Assembly: GCA_038373885.1 (NCBI GenBank)
Contig: JAWZYV010015848.1
Coordinates: 434,001-498,000 of the forward strand
Source: Cheiracanthium punctorium
Taxonomy: Eukaryota; Arthropoda; Arachnida; Araneae; Cheiracanthiidae
Reading direction: 5' to 3'
Length of the DNA: 64,000 nucleotides
Shown: piece after piece, positions 34,335-46,269 of the stretch
Position numbering within the stretch: the stretch's first letter is position 1
Layout: the number at the start of each line of letters is the position of its first letter
Translations under genes and position numbers: made by a program
The notes under the pieces: generated by a model
What the model saw: the letters and a program-made list of their open reading frames with translations, nothing else
Told to the model about the DNA's origin: nothing
Databases searched by the model: none

Positions 34335-35186
34335 TACAGACGTCCCCAAAAGATTGAAACGCTCTTTACTTTTATTCTTGTTAAAGATAAGTGATCAGTG
34401 TAAATTGAAAAAAAAAAAATGTTTTAAATAAAGTAGGTAGTAGAATTAAGGTTAGGTAGTAGAATTAGTAGAATTAAGGTTACATTTTGAAATATTCCTC
34501 TCATTCATTTTCAAAAAGTTACAAATTTTAATTTTGGCTCTTACACAAATTTCGTCAATCAGAAAATTGTTGTGTTCAATTTGGAGATATCATTTAAAAA
34601 TACCGCATATCTGTATAACTGTATCTTTAAAATGTACTGAATCACGTTGAAAGAAAAAAAATCTGACTTATGCCACTTTTCCGTAAAATAGAGACCATAA
34701 ACTGACGGTGGAAATTTTATGATTAAAAATATGCTAATGTGTGTCGACAATTTTTACCACATGAATCTAAACAAAGTATGGCACAGAGATCCTATAAAGC
34801 AGTCGTACTCCTTATGGGGCCCGTGAGCTGCATATGGCTAATATCATCCAGTTCTATCTTTTTTTGTGATACGTCAAAAAATATCATTTCCCCTGTGATA
34901 GATGGTCCCCATTCACAGTATTAGGGACTCACAGTGTTGGACAAACATAACTTCTTCAGTTTTAAAAATACAGATGTGCGGTTTTTAAAATCATACTTAT
35001 GTGAGTCGAATAATATTTTTCTAATTCAAAAAGTGCAAGATTTTGAAGATTGATGAGCGTTGTAATTACAATTTTTTAAACTTATTACTTTATTTTCTAC
35101 CTTAATTTAAACATTTTTGTAATTTACACCACTTACTTTTATTGGTAAAAAAATAAAGCGTGTTTCAATCTTTTTGACACACCCTA
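34335..35186. mobile_element. Tc1/mariner-type MITE with ~60-bp inverted ends (~850 bp)
   Basis: The left end holds AAAAGATTGAAACGCTCTTTA and, later, AAGTGATCAGTGTAAATT. The right end read inward holds AAAAAGATTGAAACACGCTTTA and AAGTGGTGTAAATT. TA dinucleotides sit at both outer borders, and the right border is ACACCCTATA, a common Tc1/mariner terminus. The interior open frames (about 61 codons) show no transposase motif. Confidence 0.65.
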
Positions 35187-37268
35187 TATAATGCTTTGTT
35201 TCTTAATTTTTAAACAGAGTAATTACATAAAATAAAAATATACATGGAAATACGTTTGCCTTATTAATTGGTGTAAATTAAGTAATTTTAAATCACAATA
35301 AAGCAATAAATTCATTATACTGCAAAGTGAAAAAGAAGAAAAACGTTTCTTTAAACTTAGGGGACAAACTGTAAATTGATAAAAGTTAAATAATGATCTA
35401 TTTCTTTGAAAATGACAATTAAACGCCTTCAAATTCGTGAAATAATAATTTTACTTACCGAAACTTACACTTAGAGATATGATTTTTTCTTTTTAATTTG
35501 GGTTCTTAGACACTAAGCAACATATTCTAAATATTAGTGATAGGAAAAGAGGGACCACATAAAAATTAAATTTCGTATTTTAATATACAATACTTTGTAA
35601 AAAAATGCAGTGACGTGTTTATTAATTTTCAGAAAACGAATGAGATTAATACAGGAATTAATTAGTATTCATGGTATCAGATTGTTGAAAGCTAAATAAT
35701 AAGTTAATTATTCCATAAATGAATGCTACCGTGCTAGGAAAAAAGGGGGTAAATTAAATAAGAATAATAATAATAATAAATGGAGTAATAACGCATATGA
35801 AAAAATAATCTTGATGTTGTCAATCCATGCTTCCAAGGTACATTTAGGGCAACAAATTAACTTATTCATGTTGTAAAATATCCCTGTGATATGCACACTA
35901 CTAAGCTTAGAAAATTACACAAACTACATATATGATGAATATATAAAAGGAAAAGAAAGAAAAAAGGCACCATTTACCGTTGTATAAATTCCAATTATAG
36001 GGGTATTCTTGAAACAGCACCGACGAAATTTTTTTGTCCGCATTACTGGAACCTTGTCCATGAATATGATGAAGTCACTTGCTGCAAAAATTGAACCACC
36101 TGAATGAAATAAATATTTCATCAAAATTAATGTTTTGTTAGAACGAATACAATAAATTTTATATGAAATTTTTAAATCTGAAAGTGAATAAACAAATTTA
36201 TAAATAAACAAGTTTATTTTTCTCAAGTTGATAACTACCAAGTTTTGGGCTGATTGGCCCTAATAAGCTACAAATAACTTGTTAATAGTCCACCGGGGAA
36301 ACGATCACATTTACTCATAGAAATTCCTAAAAGGTTAGCGCTCGGTTTTCTCTCTGTAAATCAGCTGAACTTGTTTGTGTCTTTTGAGTGCTAAACCCCT
36401 ATCACGAAGACACTATACAGAATTTGTGCTTCAAAATGTATGGTAACAAGGTACCATGTGATCAAGTGTTATACTCATTTACTTTATTAAACATACAGTC
36501 ATCAGCTATTACGTAAGTTTTAAGTTCATACAACACGATTATATTACTTTAGCGATATAAAAAGTAAGCTTAAAATTTAATTTGTCAAATTACTTTGGCA
36601 ATCTAAATAATAGTCCATCTGTTTTTCAGGAATATAAAAGGACTGCTTAAAAAAAAAAAAAAAAAAAAAAAAAAAGTGTGTGTGTGGGTTTATAGCAAAG
36701 CTAATCGAGGGTTATCTACCAAAAGGCGATGCCTCGGGCGGGTGGCATTTTAGAGGGTTCTATAATATTATAGGGATTCCACTAAATTTTCTATCTAGAA
36801 AAGGGCAAAAAGGTGCATTTCTGGCGAAAAAGGGACCATTTTTTAAACAATTGTTTTTAAAGAGGGGTAGGCTTAGGAGATGTCTGAGATTATAGTCTCT
36901 TTTTCTTTTTAGTGCTATACAGGGATAATGCCTGGGATTTGAGAAAATCCGGGATTATTTAGGGTGGTTCAAATTCAGAGGTTCCAGACACCACTGAAGA
37001 AAAGTGTGTAGTGTAGAGTGTAGTGTGTTTAGGGCAAATCTCCACATCAGGTATCTGCAGAAGGTGGGGTGCCTTGGGAAGAGGACTTTTTAAAGGGTTT
37101 TAATGCTCATGGGCGAGGGGACACATCCCTCCAATATTTTGTCTTACTAATGATAAAATGTTAATGATGATTGGGGAAAAAAGAGCATGTTTTGTTCTCC
37201 ACCCCCCCCTCCACAATAATCAGCAGCTTGCGATGCTTATGTTAATTCATGTGACATATGGAGCAAAC
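35187..37268. other. no gene seen; poly-A/(GT)n tract
   Basis: A poly-A run at 36648-36675 is followed by (GT)n. Bases 36690-37150 are less A+T-rich and include short repeats such as AAAAGGG and GTGTAGTGTAGAGTGTAGTGTG, but code for nothing recognisable. Confidence 0.4.
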
Positions 37269-37386
37269 CACCCGAAACTCCAGAGCATTAGATCAACAGC
37301 CATGTGGTTAGCCAGAGAACCATTGACTTTCACACTTCAGCCATCTATCATTTCCAATACTTCATGCAATGGACCATTGTGGGGCC
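37269..37386 (+). repeat. diverged dispersed repeat, relative at 29.37 kb
   Basis: Partner of the repeat at 29371-29484. A 103-codon open frame (37158-37469) crosses it but the reading frame is not kept in the other copy, so I do not call it coding. Confidence 0.5.
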
Positions 37387-38466
37387 TGAAGATAAGTGGA
37401 GAGCTATTTTTCAAAGCTCTACAGAAGACTGATACTACATGTCGCAAAATTCTAAATAGTTTGTTCTAAATTGTTCAAAATAGTTTAGGGTGTCTTTGCC
37501 TGGGACATCTGTAACGGGGAATATTTGGTCGGCAGAAAGGGGATAGACCTTCAGTATGTAATGTTAAGCATCTTCTAAACGTCAAAATTATTTCTGAACT
37601 TCCGTGTTGTAACTTTTATGATGTCATCATAACAAACAGTCATGTCTAATGAAAAATACAACTAAATAAATAAAGTTGAATATTCCAGTAAGGTAAGATT
37701 TTTAACTTACTTTATAAAATAATTCTAAAAATACTGTAAAATCTCATTAGAATAAACTAAATTTTTATGAATATTTCCGATTAACGAATAAATATTTTTA
37801 TTAAAGAAAATCATTAGAACTAATTAAATAAATGAAATTTCCCTTTAATGAACTTTCCAGAATCACCAGTTCAATTTTCCCTTTAAATTCGTTGTAATGA
37901 AATTATACTAAAGACCCCACAAAAATATGTTTTGTCCTCGTTTGGCCTTAGAAATATATGGCAAGCCTAAACAGGGATGCCTTTCAAGAAAACCAGAAAA
38001 AGACGAAATCACATGTGAATCAAAAAATAGCAATATATATGTAATTATGCATGGCGTAAAGTTTGCGACATTATTGATAATTATTTGTAAAGTAATTTAA
38101 ATTAATAATTATATATAATTAATGCATAATACAATGCAGAAAATTTCTTACATTGAAATTAGTGTTATATCACAACTATGTAATATAACAAACACTGATA
38201 ACAACATTTATATATTGCATAAAAATGGCAAATGTTTCAAAAGTTTTCCAATAAACCTGTTGCATGAATATTTAAAAGGAATATCTAAATAACATATTTT
38301 TCCAGGATTAAAAAAAATATTTGAAAAATTACTAACAAATACTACAAATTGTAAAATTCTGTATATTTAGATTAGTAAAAAAAATTTCTATAAAATATAA
38401 TCATTTTTTTACTTTTAGTGTTTGTTTTCGAAAACATCTTTCATATATATACAAGTATATACATAC
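37387..38466. other. no gene seen
   Basis: Extremely A+T-rich, with no structure beyond homopolymers. Confidence 0.45.
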
Positions 38467-38474
38467 ACACACCC

Positions 38475-38652
38475 CAGTGGCGTAGCCAGAAATTTTTCAT
38501 GGGGAGGGCGGTTACGACTACTTCAACTCATATATACGTATACGTGTGTGTGATAAGGGAGTGAAGAATATACATTTTGTATGGCAAAAAATTCCTCATA
38601 GGGGGGGGGGAGGTTGTGACCCCCTATCCCCCACCCCTTGGCTACGCCACTG
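38475..38652. mobile_element. miniature hAT-type element (178 bp)
   Basis: The ends CAGTGGCGTAGCCAG and, from the right, CAGTGGCGTAGCCAAG are inverted repeats. The flanks ACACACCC (38467-38474) and ACACACAT (38653-38660) are compatible with an 8-bp duplication, 6 of 8 matching. CAGTGGCG ends are typical of hAT elements. The interior has G/C runs and no coding content. Confidence 0.75.
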
Positions 38653-38660
38653 ACACACAT

Positions 38661-40102
38661 TCATAGTAGAATTGTTTTAATTCGTTTTTTCCTTTAAGGA
38701 ATTATGTAGAAAAATGAAATCTTACGAAACATTGCAATTGTTATTCAAAACAGTTAAGCAATTATGACTTATGGATACGAAAACATAAAAGAATGTCAAA
38801 CATATTTTCTGTTCAAACATAAAACACATAAAAAAAAATTGAAAACTTACAACACAGGATATTTTAAGCAGATGTATAAAAGCATACTGAGATTAGGGCT
38901 CATAAATGTAAATTACACCTTAATATTATTAAAATATGTTAAACTAAATACATATTTCTAAAAGGAAAGCTTAATAAAGTAACTTTCATATGATGAAAAT
39001 ATATAAATATTAAGCAAATAATTTATACGATTCTAAATACATTAGTTGCCCCCCCCCCAAAAAAAAAGCAACTTTGCCATAGGGAAGAGCAGAATATCTG
39101 AAAAGTAGTTACAATATCTAGAATATTTTTTTTTTTTTAAAGGTAAAAGTTTTTAAAGGTTCTGTGAGTAATTGCAAAGCTTTTATTTGTTTTTTAAAAT
39201 TCTAGAATGTTAAGTTTATTTCTTGTTTGCTTTCATAAACATTTTTAGACTAATCAGAGTATTCTTTGTTTCAACTTTTAATTCCTTTGCTTTTTTTTTT
39301 TTTTTTCAATCATATCCAAATCTGTACTCGAAATGAAAATTTTTAAATGATTTTTTGGGGGGTGTGGTGGCATAAGGTTAAAAAATTAATTTATAATTAA
39401 AGTAGGTATCAATTTTCACTCTCGTGGGATTGGAGGTTAAAAAAAAAACAATGCTAAAGAAAAAATATTTATTCTGAAGAAGGAATGGAAAAGATTGAAA
39501 TTAGTCATCAAAAACTTTGACCTCGGATTTTGGTCTACATCAATAATTATTTAAAAAAATTATTATTTAAAAAAAAATTCTTTAGTGAAGACCAAATAGT
39601 AATTTCTTTACAATTTATTCGTTAAGATTTAGAGTTGCACACTTCTTAAAATTCCATTTACTTTACCAGACCCTAAAATTTGACTTTTAATTTATAGCAT
39701 AGCAATTCTATGTGCATGAGAAAATAAAAAAAAAAATCAACTGAGTAATTTTTAAAAGCAATACACTACAAATTATTTCTGAAAATAAGCCAAATAATCA
39801 AATAAAAATGTACAGTTTACTAACTTCATTTAATATTTAAGGTATTAGGCATAGCTGCATGAACAAAGTAATAAATAAAATGATCAATTATCTACATTAT
39901 TAAAAAGTTAATATTTTAGTATACATCAATAACATTTAAGAATTCTAAATTTCAAAGGAAATATATTCTTTATGTGATTTTGGAACCAAAGAAATTTTTT
40001 ATAAAGTGAAATAGCCTTCTTATATATAAGCCAACCATCAGTATTAAAAATAGAATGATTTTCTAATAAAACATAATTTGGCAGCTTGAGAAATTTTTTA
40101 GT
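38661..40102. other. no gene seen
   Basis: A+T-rich, with several homopolymer runs (C-run followed by A-run near 39049-39067, T-run near 39291-39306). No coding similarity. Confidence 0.45.
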
Positions 40103-40110
40103 ATAATGAA

Positions 40111-40829
40111 CAGAGCCTGATTATTATACGGGCATGCGTGACTATAGCCCGGGGCCCCAGAAAAATAAGGGCTCCCAAATCTCCCGATTTATTGTTATCA
40201 TGATTTATTACACATTCATAAATACTGCAATAATAAGATTTTTACAATTAAATTTCCTTTGTAATATCTATAGCATAATTTTTGAAAATAAATGGACTTT
40301 TATTTACTGTTCTTCTAATTCAATGGGATTTATTTACTGTTCTTCTAATTCAATGGTCTTTAAGACTCATGGATCAATAAACAAGAAGTTAGGAGATTTT
40401 GGAAACGTATGGTATGGCCATATATATATATATATATATATGCTTAGTACAAAATATCCATCAGTTAACATTTTTTATTTCATGATGAAGTAAAGAAAAT
40501 TTCGAACTTTCTGGTGTATGAAGAAAATTTTTTGGAGTGAGGAACTTTGCTCCCGTGCCTCGTAATTGCCATTCCTTGAATTATCGCGTCTAATAATACA
40601 AACGGGCTAAAAAAAATATTAAAATCACTTTTAAATGCATAGTCTTGTTCTAAATAAGTATAAATAAATAGGTAATTTTTAATTCAATTTTAGTATTCTT
40701 TAAAAATGTTTTATTTTTATGTCGGGAAAATGCAACAGCAAACAAAAATAAGTTAAAATACTTGTGATAGTATAGGGGCCCTAAAATAATCTCTTTTCCC
40801 GGGCCCCGTCCACCTATGATCAGGCTCTG
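40111..40829. mobile_element. non-autonomous hAT-type element (719 bp), perfect TSD
   Basis: Inverted ends CAGAGCCTGAT at both sides and a perfect 8-bp duplication ATAATGAA (40103-40110 and 40830-40837). Subterminal CCCGGGGCCCC (about 40149) and CCCGGGCCCC (about 40799) are mirrored G+C-rich blocks. The core is A+T-rich, contains (TA)n at 40420-40441 and a direct duplication of TTTATTTACTGTTCTTCTAA near 40300-40350. No transposase; the 119-codon frame crossing it has no known domain. Confidence 0.88.
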
Positions 40830-40837
40830 ATAATGAA

Positions 40838-42390
40838 AAACATTCTTATAAAAAGTATTAGGGCAAGATATTTATGCAGCTAAAAAAAGTGTAAAGTTAA
40901 CTTACTTTGTATGGGTGAATATAGTAGAGCAGAGCAGAACTATCCTCTCTCCTCCAGACTCTCAGCAGAATCATGCCGACCTTGAGAAAGTGGAGGGGAT
41001 CTCCGAGAACCTGTCCCTTTTTCTTAGAAAACGGGGTCTGGCTGGACACCACATGCTGTGAGATGGCAATACTAGTTTCGAAAATCGCTAATTACATTTT
41101 GACGAGGCCGGCGCTTTGGGGAACAGGAACACAGTACGTGTTTGGAGAGGCACACAAGATGGAAATTAATACTATAGTCACACGATCTCTTCCACATTAA
41201 AAAAATGTGTTGTTAAAACAGTTTTTAAAACAGATTTAGCTCAAAATTTTTCAGAACTTAACCATTTTCCTATTTGCCCCACCATGTCTCCCTATTTTTA
41301 CGGTCCTATATATGTTTACAGTTTCTAGTCTTTTTACTTTAGGGCATCAGTTATAAAATTTTAAATCGTATAAAATATGCTTTCTTTGTTATTTTCTACT
41401 TTTATGAGCAATTTATTTTTTAACACACAATAAGTGTGTTAGTTTTATTGTTGGGTTATTAATTCATTATACTAATATTGTCCATTTTACGTTTGTGTCC
41501 TTTCATTCTTCTTTCTTTTCTTTTAATTTTTAAAATTTTTAAAAAGGTAAATATCATACGGAAGAATAAATTACAATAAAGAAAAATAATAATTTGTCAT
41601 TTATGTGTGGTAATCATAAATGAGATCTTAAGACCACACATAAATTGCTTGACATAGCACGTTCAGCCAGTTTTGAAAAACAAAGGAGGACTAATAAAAT
41701 TTTAAAAGGATTCAAAAATATTGCTTTCTAATTAAATTAATTTCCTCTCATATTGGTACCCTTTTTCCCTTACATTCAACAAAATTATGTGCATAGTTCC
41801 ACTTAAAGTTAGTATTATTGTTAGCTAAATTAATGTTTTTTAATATTTCGAGAAATGTGATTTGAACCTCTCCATCTCATACTCTTGCAATGTAAATTTT
41901 TCTAGAATGGGGCTGAAATTTTTGTAGGAAAGGCTTAGTCGCCCCCCCCCCCTCCCCCAACTCAGCAGAACCCAGTCAGGAAGAATTATTTTTCGCAACC
42001 CTTGCTCATATACGTCAATGATGGCCATAAGAATATATGTTCTTTATTTTATTTTCAATATTTCTTGCTTGTTTTCCAGGACAGAGAAAAACACTGAAAT
42101 GTGTCGTTTGAAGCAACTTGCATTTTCCAATATAATTTACTCGTCAAAATATGAGGGACTTCTGAATATTTGCATCCCTTGGAAACTGCTAGCGACAGTC
42201 GAAAAGACTTTCTGAATCACGGATTTTACGTGCACGTACACCGCATGTGCACGGTGGTCTTAAGTGGTGGGTCGAAATCGGTTACTTGTTTGACGTATTA
42301 TCCACTCACTACCACGTGTGAATATTGGTCGATGGTTTCTTTTATTTTCTGAATATAGATGAAATCGAACAGGAAACCTTTTTATTCTAC
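40838..42390. other. no gene seen
   Basis: Bases 40930-41200 are of more balanced composition with a 75-codon frame (40973-41200) that I cannot match to any family. The remainder is A+T-rich, with a C-run at about 41942-41958. Confidence 0.4.
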
Positions 42391-42394
42391 TTAA

Positions 42395-42792
42395 GGGTGC
42401 AGTTCGAAAAAATAAAATCTCCCTCACGGTCTAAGTACACAAATCAGAATAAGCGAATTGCACCAGGGGCTCAAAAAAATTCAGGAGGATTCTTTCTAAG
42501 CTGTATTACACACTGCAATAAAAGAAATAAAGGTGCCTTTTATAAAACTTTCGGAAAAAATTCTTCAACATGGAATTCCACGGCAAAAAAGTTTCGAAAA
42601 GTGGCATATCCCGCTAAATTTTCGATTTTTAAGAAATTTTCCTTAAAGTTTCGCTACTGATACAGGTTTATCGTTTATTACAGTGTATAATGCACATTGT
42701 AAAAAGATATTCTAAAAATTTTGAAGAACATTACATAATTAGTTTATTTGTATTTATGTACCAAAATCCCATGGTTTTTTCGAACTACACCG
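42395..42792. mobile_element. TTAA-flanked element with a second MITE nested inside
   Basis: TTAA borders lie at 42391-42394 and 42793-42796. The ends GGGTGCAGTTCGAAAAAA and, from the right, CGGTGTAGTTCGAAAAAA are inverted repeats. Inside, 42508-42686 is delimited by ACACTGCAATAAA and, from the right, ACACTGTAATAAA, which suggests a separate MITE. Removing the inner piece leaves about 220 bp. No coding similarity; TTAA borders suggest piggyBac-type target choice. Confidence 0.6.
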
Positions 42793-42796
42793 TTAA

Positions 42797-43379
42797 CTGT
42801 TTGGCGAGAGGCGAACCAGAATCCTGAATCAGGCAGCAGTATGCTCATGGATGTAGCAAACAAAGTTCTTACATTAACATTTCCCATAATTTTATATCTA
42901 TTATTTTTGTATGTACCGGGCGCGTATAATGTGCATACACATGTTCTTATACTTTATAGAAATAAAGTTTTCTTTAAAAGTACGAGTGTACTGTAATAAA
43001 ATTTGATTTATTTTTTCTATATCTGAAAGAAAAGAAAGTATTTTTAGAAGCAAGATAATATTTTTCTTTCTTGTGACTTCATTATAAAACAATTTTAAAA
43101 TTATCTGTACATAAAATTTTTCTTAATCACTATTTTATAAAATCATATAATGATCAGTAATTAAATATCGTCCAAAATACATTTTTAACTTCGTTGTCCT
43201 TTCTCATTGGCACTTTCCTTCTAAATTGTAAAAACTTCGTACGAAACCCACTTTTGTAATAAAACACTATAATTCAAACTATCCCCAATCCACTTCCTCG
43301 TTTCCTTCAAGCGGTAATTGTTCCGACGTCTTTAGACCCCCCAGAGCTTTCTCGGAAAACCGGATGGGCTTTTCCGCCA
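42797..43379. other. no gene seen
   Basis: A+T-rich to about 43200, then mixed. No coding similarity. Confidence 0.4.
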
Positions 43380-43492
43380 GTAAGGGCCAAATTCTTGATA
43401 TACGGAAAAAGTCCTGGAATCTGATAATACGGAAAGTTTCCGTAAAATTTCCAGGAAAGTATCCAGTGAATTTACGGTTATTTTTTAGAGTG
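43380..43492. repeat. ACGGAAA-rich terminal-type block, inverted relative to 31.07 kb
   Basis: Contains TATACGGAAAAAGTCCTGGAA, AATACGGAAAGTTTCCGTAAAATTTCC and ends TTACGGTTATTTTTTAGAGTG. Its reverse complement begins CACTCTAAAAAATAACCGTAAA, similar in layout to the start of the 31069 block (CACTGTAAAAAA..CCGT). It could be the other end of a large element or an independent relative. Confidence 0.45.
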
Positions 43493-44884
43493 TATACATA
43501 ATGATAGCATAATTACAATAATTTAGCACAATTGCATTAAGATATGAAGCATACGAAAGACTACTATATATGTATCATTTTTATCATTTTTATGATGTTT
43601 TGCTTTCAAATTCAGTGATTGTTTTTAGTTTAAAAAGTACTATAAAGTAATTTACTAGTAACTTAAAAAACTTAAAATTATTATATTTACATGAAATTGC
43701 ATTAGTAGTGTTAAACCTGTAATAATCAAAGTGGTTTATTAATGTTTCACTTATGTCTTTTCATTAATAAGTTGGTTTCTTGAAAGACGTATAAACTGTG
43801 CTTTCTGTATCGCGAAAGAAGAATCGCGACTTATCGCACAACTGGATGCTGTACATTCTGAGCCGCATACTTGCGGAGAACGGAAAAATTCGATCCTCTA
43901 ATCACACTCTTTCGCTTTAAAAACTTAAACACCACGCACCCTTTTTGCCTCCGGCCAGACGTGATGCAGAGATCCAAGCCAAGAAAAAAAAAGAGGAAAA
44001 AATTAAACCTTTTAAATGATAAATCTACTGTGGGGTGCTTTGTACATACACCAGGGTGCTTCAGATGGAATGGACACTAACCAGATTTAGGTAACCCTCG
44101 GGAGCCAGGTTCCCTCTGCACTAAAAGGGTGCCAGCATTGTAGTATTTGCATAATCTTATTGACTTTCTCGGAAGAACCATGGGTATACACATAATGAGC
44201 GAAAAGCCTTTGGCCCTTCGGGGGACGGATGACTAAGAGAATCGCGCCAAAGTTGAAAATTCGAGGGGGGGGGGGATGAATTAAAATTCTGCGAGGAGAG
44301 GTTAACGTCCCAATTTCCAACAGTCAAAATGAAACCGATAGTTTCAAAACTTGTTGACATTTTGGATCGGAGGAAGGAGTGATTGGTGAGATGTAAATTA
44401 AATTTTAAATCGCTTGGTCACTGGCCTGGACTGAATGAATGAGTAAAAATCTAACTTCATATTTCCGGTACTCTGTGATCTTTCACCGTGGTTTCGAGAT
44501 GTGTTGACTCAAAGGATTCCAGATGGATAATCTGTATAATAAAACACTATATTTAATCGGGTTGTTTAAATTCCATTATACAGATTATGACAGAATAAAG
44601 AATGGGATTAGGAATTACTTTTTTTTCCTTTAAATTTTCATGCTGGAACATGTAAGTTTTATCGTTATTTCAAGAATTATCGTTTATTAACTGTGGGTGG
44701 TTTTCTTTTTTTTTTTTAATTAAAGAGCGCAAAAACTAAAAATAACTTTTTGTTCAGGATATATTCAAAATGTGCATTCTTTATATTGGAGCCTACTACT
44801 GAAAACATACACGTAAAAACATATAAATAAATTTATTAATATTCGCAAGGGCTCCATCATGGCGTAGGTAAGTCACTGAACATA
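43493..44884. other. no gene seen
   Basis: A+T-rich with a G-run at about 44265-44275. Overlapping minus-strand frames (77 and 67 codons, 44087-44360) lack recognisable similarity. Confidence 0.4.
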
Positions 44885-45061
44885 AACTAATAAAGTTCTC
44901 GCTGTTTTTGCTTTGCCATTAAATGAAGTGAGAATAGGTATGCAAATTAGTGTATGACGTGGTTGAGAAACCGTTCGGTCGAGAGTAGAAATGCCAATTG
45001 TTATAAAAGCAGGTCCACCGCGCACTTTCAGCAATCGTGACTCGTACAGTAGTGAAGAGAA

Positions 45062-46200
45062 ATGGAAGTATCGAAGGAGCTCTTTCGGTGTTATTTGCTT
45101 CACTACTTCAAAATGGACTTATCAGCAGCTACATCAAGTCGCCGAACATGTCAAGTGTTTGGAAATATTGCTGTGAATAAACATACGGCAAGTCATTGGT
45201 TTCAAAAATTCAGGTCAGGATTAAGCTTTGTGTCTGGTGGACTAGTCGTCAAGTGGTTCACTATGAGCTGTTACTAACGGGCCAAACAGTCAATAGGGAC
45301 CTGTACTCGCAGCTATTGGAATGTGTGCGACAGGCATTGCAACAGAAGGAGCCAGCACTGGTGAATCGCAAAAGTGTACTGTTAACCCCTTTGAGGCGCA
45401 ACCCTTTCCCAATGCTGAAGAAAGGGCAGCCGTTGACATCGTTCGACTTAACTACCAGCAAGATGGCGGACGATCGAAACGTTCATCGTGTGCCAAAGAT
45501 CTAGAGACCCTTTTTTGACGACAGCTGGCTGTGCGCACTGCCAGCTGTTGTCAAAAAAGGGTCTCTAAATCTGTGGCACACGATGAATGTTTCACTCGTC
45601 CGCCATCTTGCTGGTAGTTAAGTCGAGCGATGGCAACGGCTGCCCTTTTTACAGCGTCGAACAATCGATCCAGCTGTTCTCGCATTCTTCCATTTTTCAG
45701 CAGATGTCAGTGCTGTTTAAAAGTAATCGTGACAATTCTTTTTTCGGGAAATGACGTGCTAAAAAGTAAAGGATTCTCGTGGAGCTATGTCAACCGCAAC
45801 TATTTTTATTGAAATCAAATCTATTCTTCGTGACTGGCAACAGTCAAAGCGTCAGAGTTTGGTGTTCCCAGAGCGGGAACACTGCGCGTTAAAGGGTTAA
45901 CGCATGATAACGCAAGGCCGCATGTGCGCTGGTGGCTAGGAATACCATACGGCGACATGGTTGGGACTTTTTTTCCATCCTCCTTACCCACCTGATCTTG
46001 CGCCATCAGATTACCACCTCTTCCATTCCTTGGACAATTGTCTTCGTAGAAAATCCTTCACCAATGAATCAGATTTGCGCCAAACACTCACGGGCTTATT
46101 TGCTTCCAAAGCCCTCGAGTTTTACCTCAAGGGTATTGTACAGCTGCAGCCACGTTGACAGAAGGTACTGGATGCCGATGGAAAGTACTTCGAGGACTAA
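45062..46200 (+). pseudogene. mariner transposase pseudogene (split by MITE)
   Basis: The N-terminus (ATG at 45062) reads MEVSKELFRCYLLHYF and reaches the helix-turn-helix end HWFQKFRSG. A deletion then joins it, in another frame, to LCVWW....VVHYELL, the start of the DDE domain. At the first catalytic position WWT replaces the family's WWD. The frame runs on to LVNRKSVLLT, is broken by the MITE at 45386-45896, and resumes HDNARPHV (second Asp), with PPYPPDLAPSDYHLF following in another frame (third Asp). The tail is VLDADGKYFED with a TGA (46156-46158) where Trp is expected, ending at TAA 46198-46200. Mariner transposase acts in the nucleus on its own TIRs. This copy is dead. Confidence 0.88.
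45386..45896 (+). mobile_element. piggyBac-like TTAA MITE, full-length reference copy (511 bp)
   Basis: TTAA at 45382-45385 and 45897-45900 flanks ends CCCCTTTGAGGCGCA and, from the right, CCCTTTAACGCGCAG. A TTAA target plus CCC-start TIR is the piggyBac superfamily signature. Inside, two arms of about 110 bases are inverted copies (about 45418-45535 and 45543-45655, containing AAGATGGCGGACGATCG and its complement) around a short loop at about 45536-45542. A unique ~240-bp tail follows. No transposase is encoded. Other copies lie at 15.2, 16.2, 56.3 and 61.6 kb. Confidence 0.88.
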
Positions 46201-46269
46201 CAATATGATACTCTTTCTGTAAGTGATTTTCTTTTTGATCATTAAAAGCAGCAAGAACTTTATTGGTTA

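Larger units (their letters stand above)
44885..46269 (+). mobile_element. mariner element, internally deleted and interrupted by a TTAA MITE
   Basis: The ends AACTAATAAAGTTCTCGCTG and, from the right, AACCAATAAAGTTCTTGCTG match 18 of 20. Between them lie a mariner transposase pseudogene and a 511-bp TTAA MITE. The element is about 1.39 kb including the MITE, so about 0.87 kb of mariner remains of the usual 1.3 kb. Outer TA duplication could not be fixed with certainty. Confidence 0.85.

Noticed and set aside
37158..37469. 103-codon open frame that might be an exon
   Set aside because: It crosses the dispersed repeat shared with 29.37 kb, where the frame is not preserved.
40973..41200. 75-codon frame in a balanced-composition island, possible exon
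   Set aside because: No family recognised and no convincing splice-site pairing. Only transcript data could rescue it.
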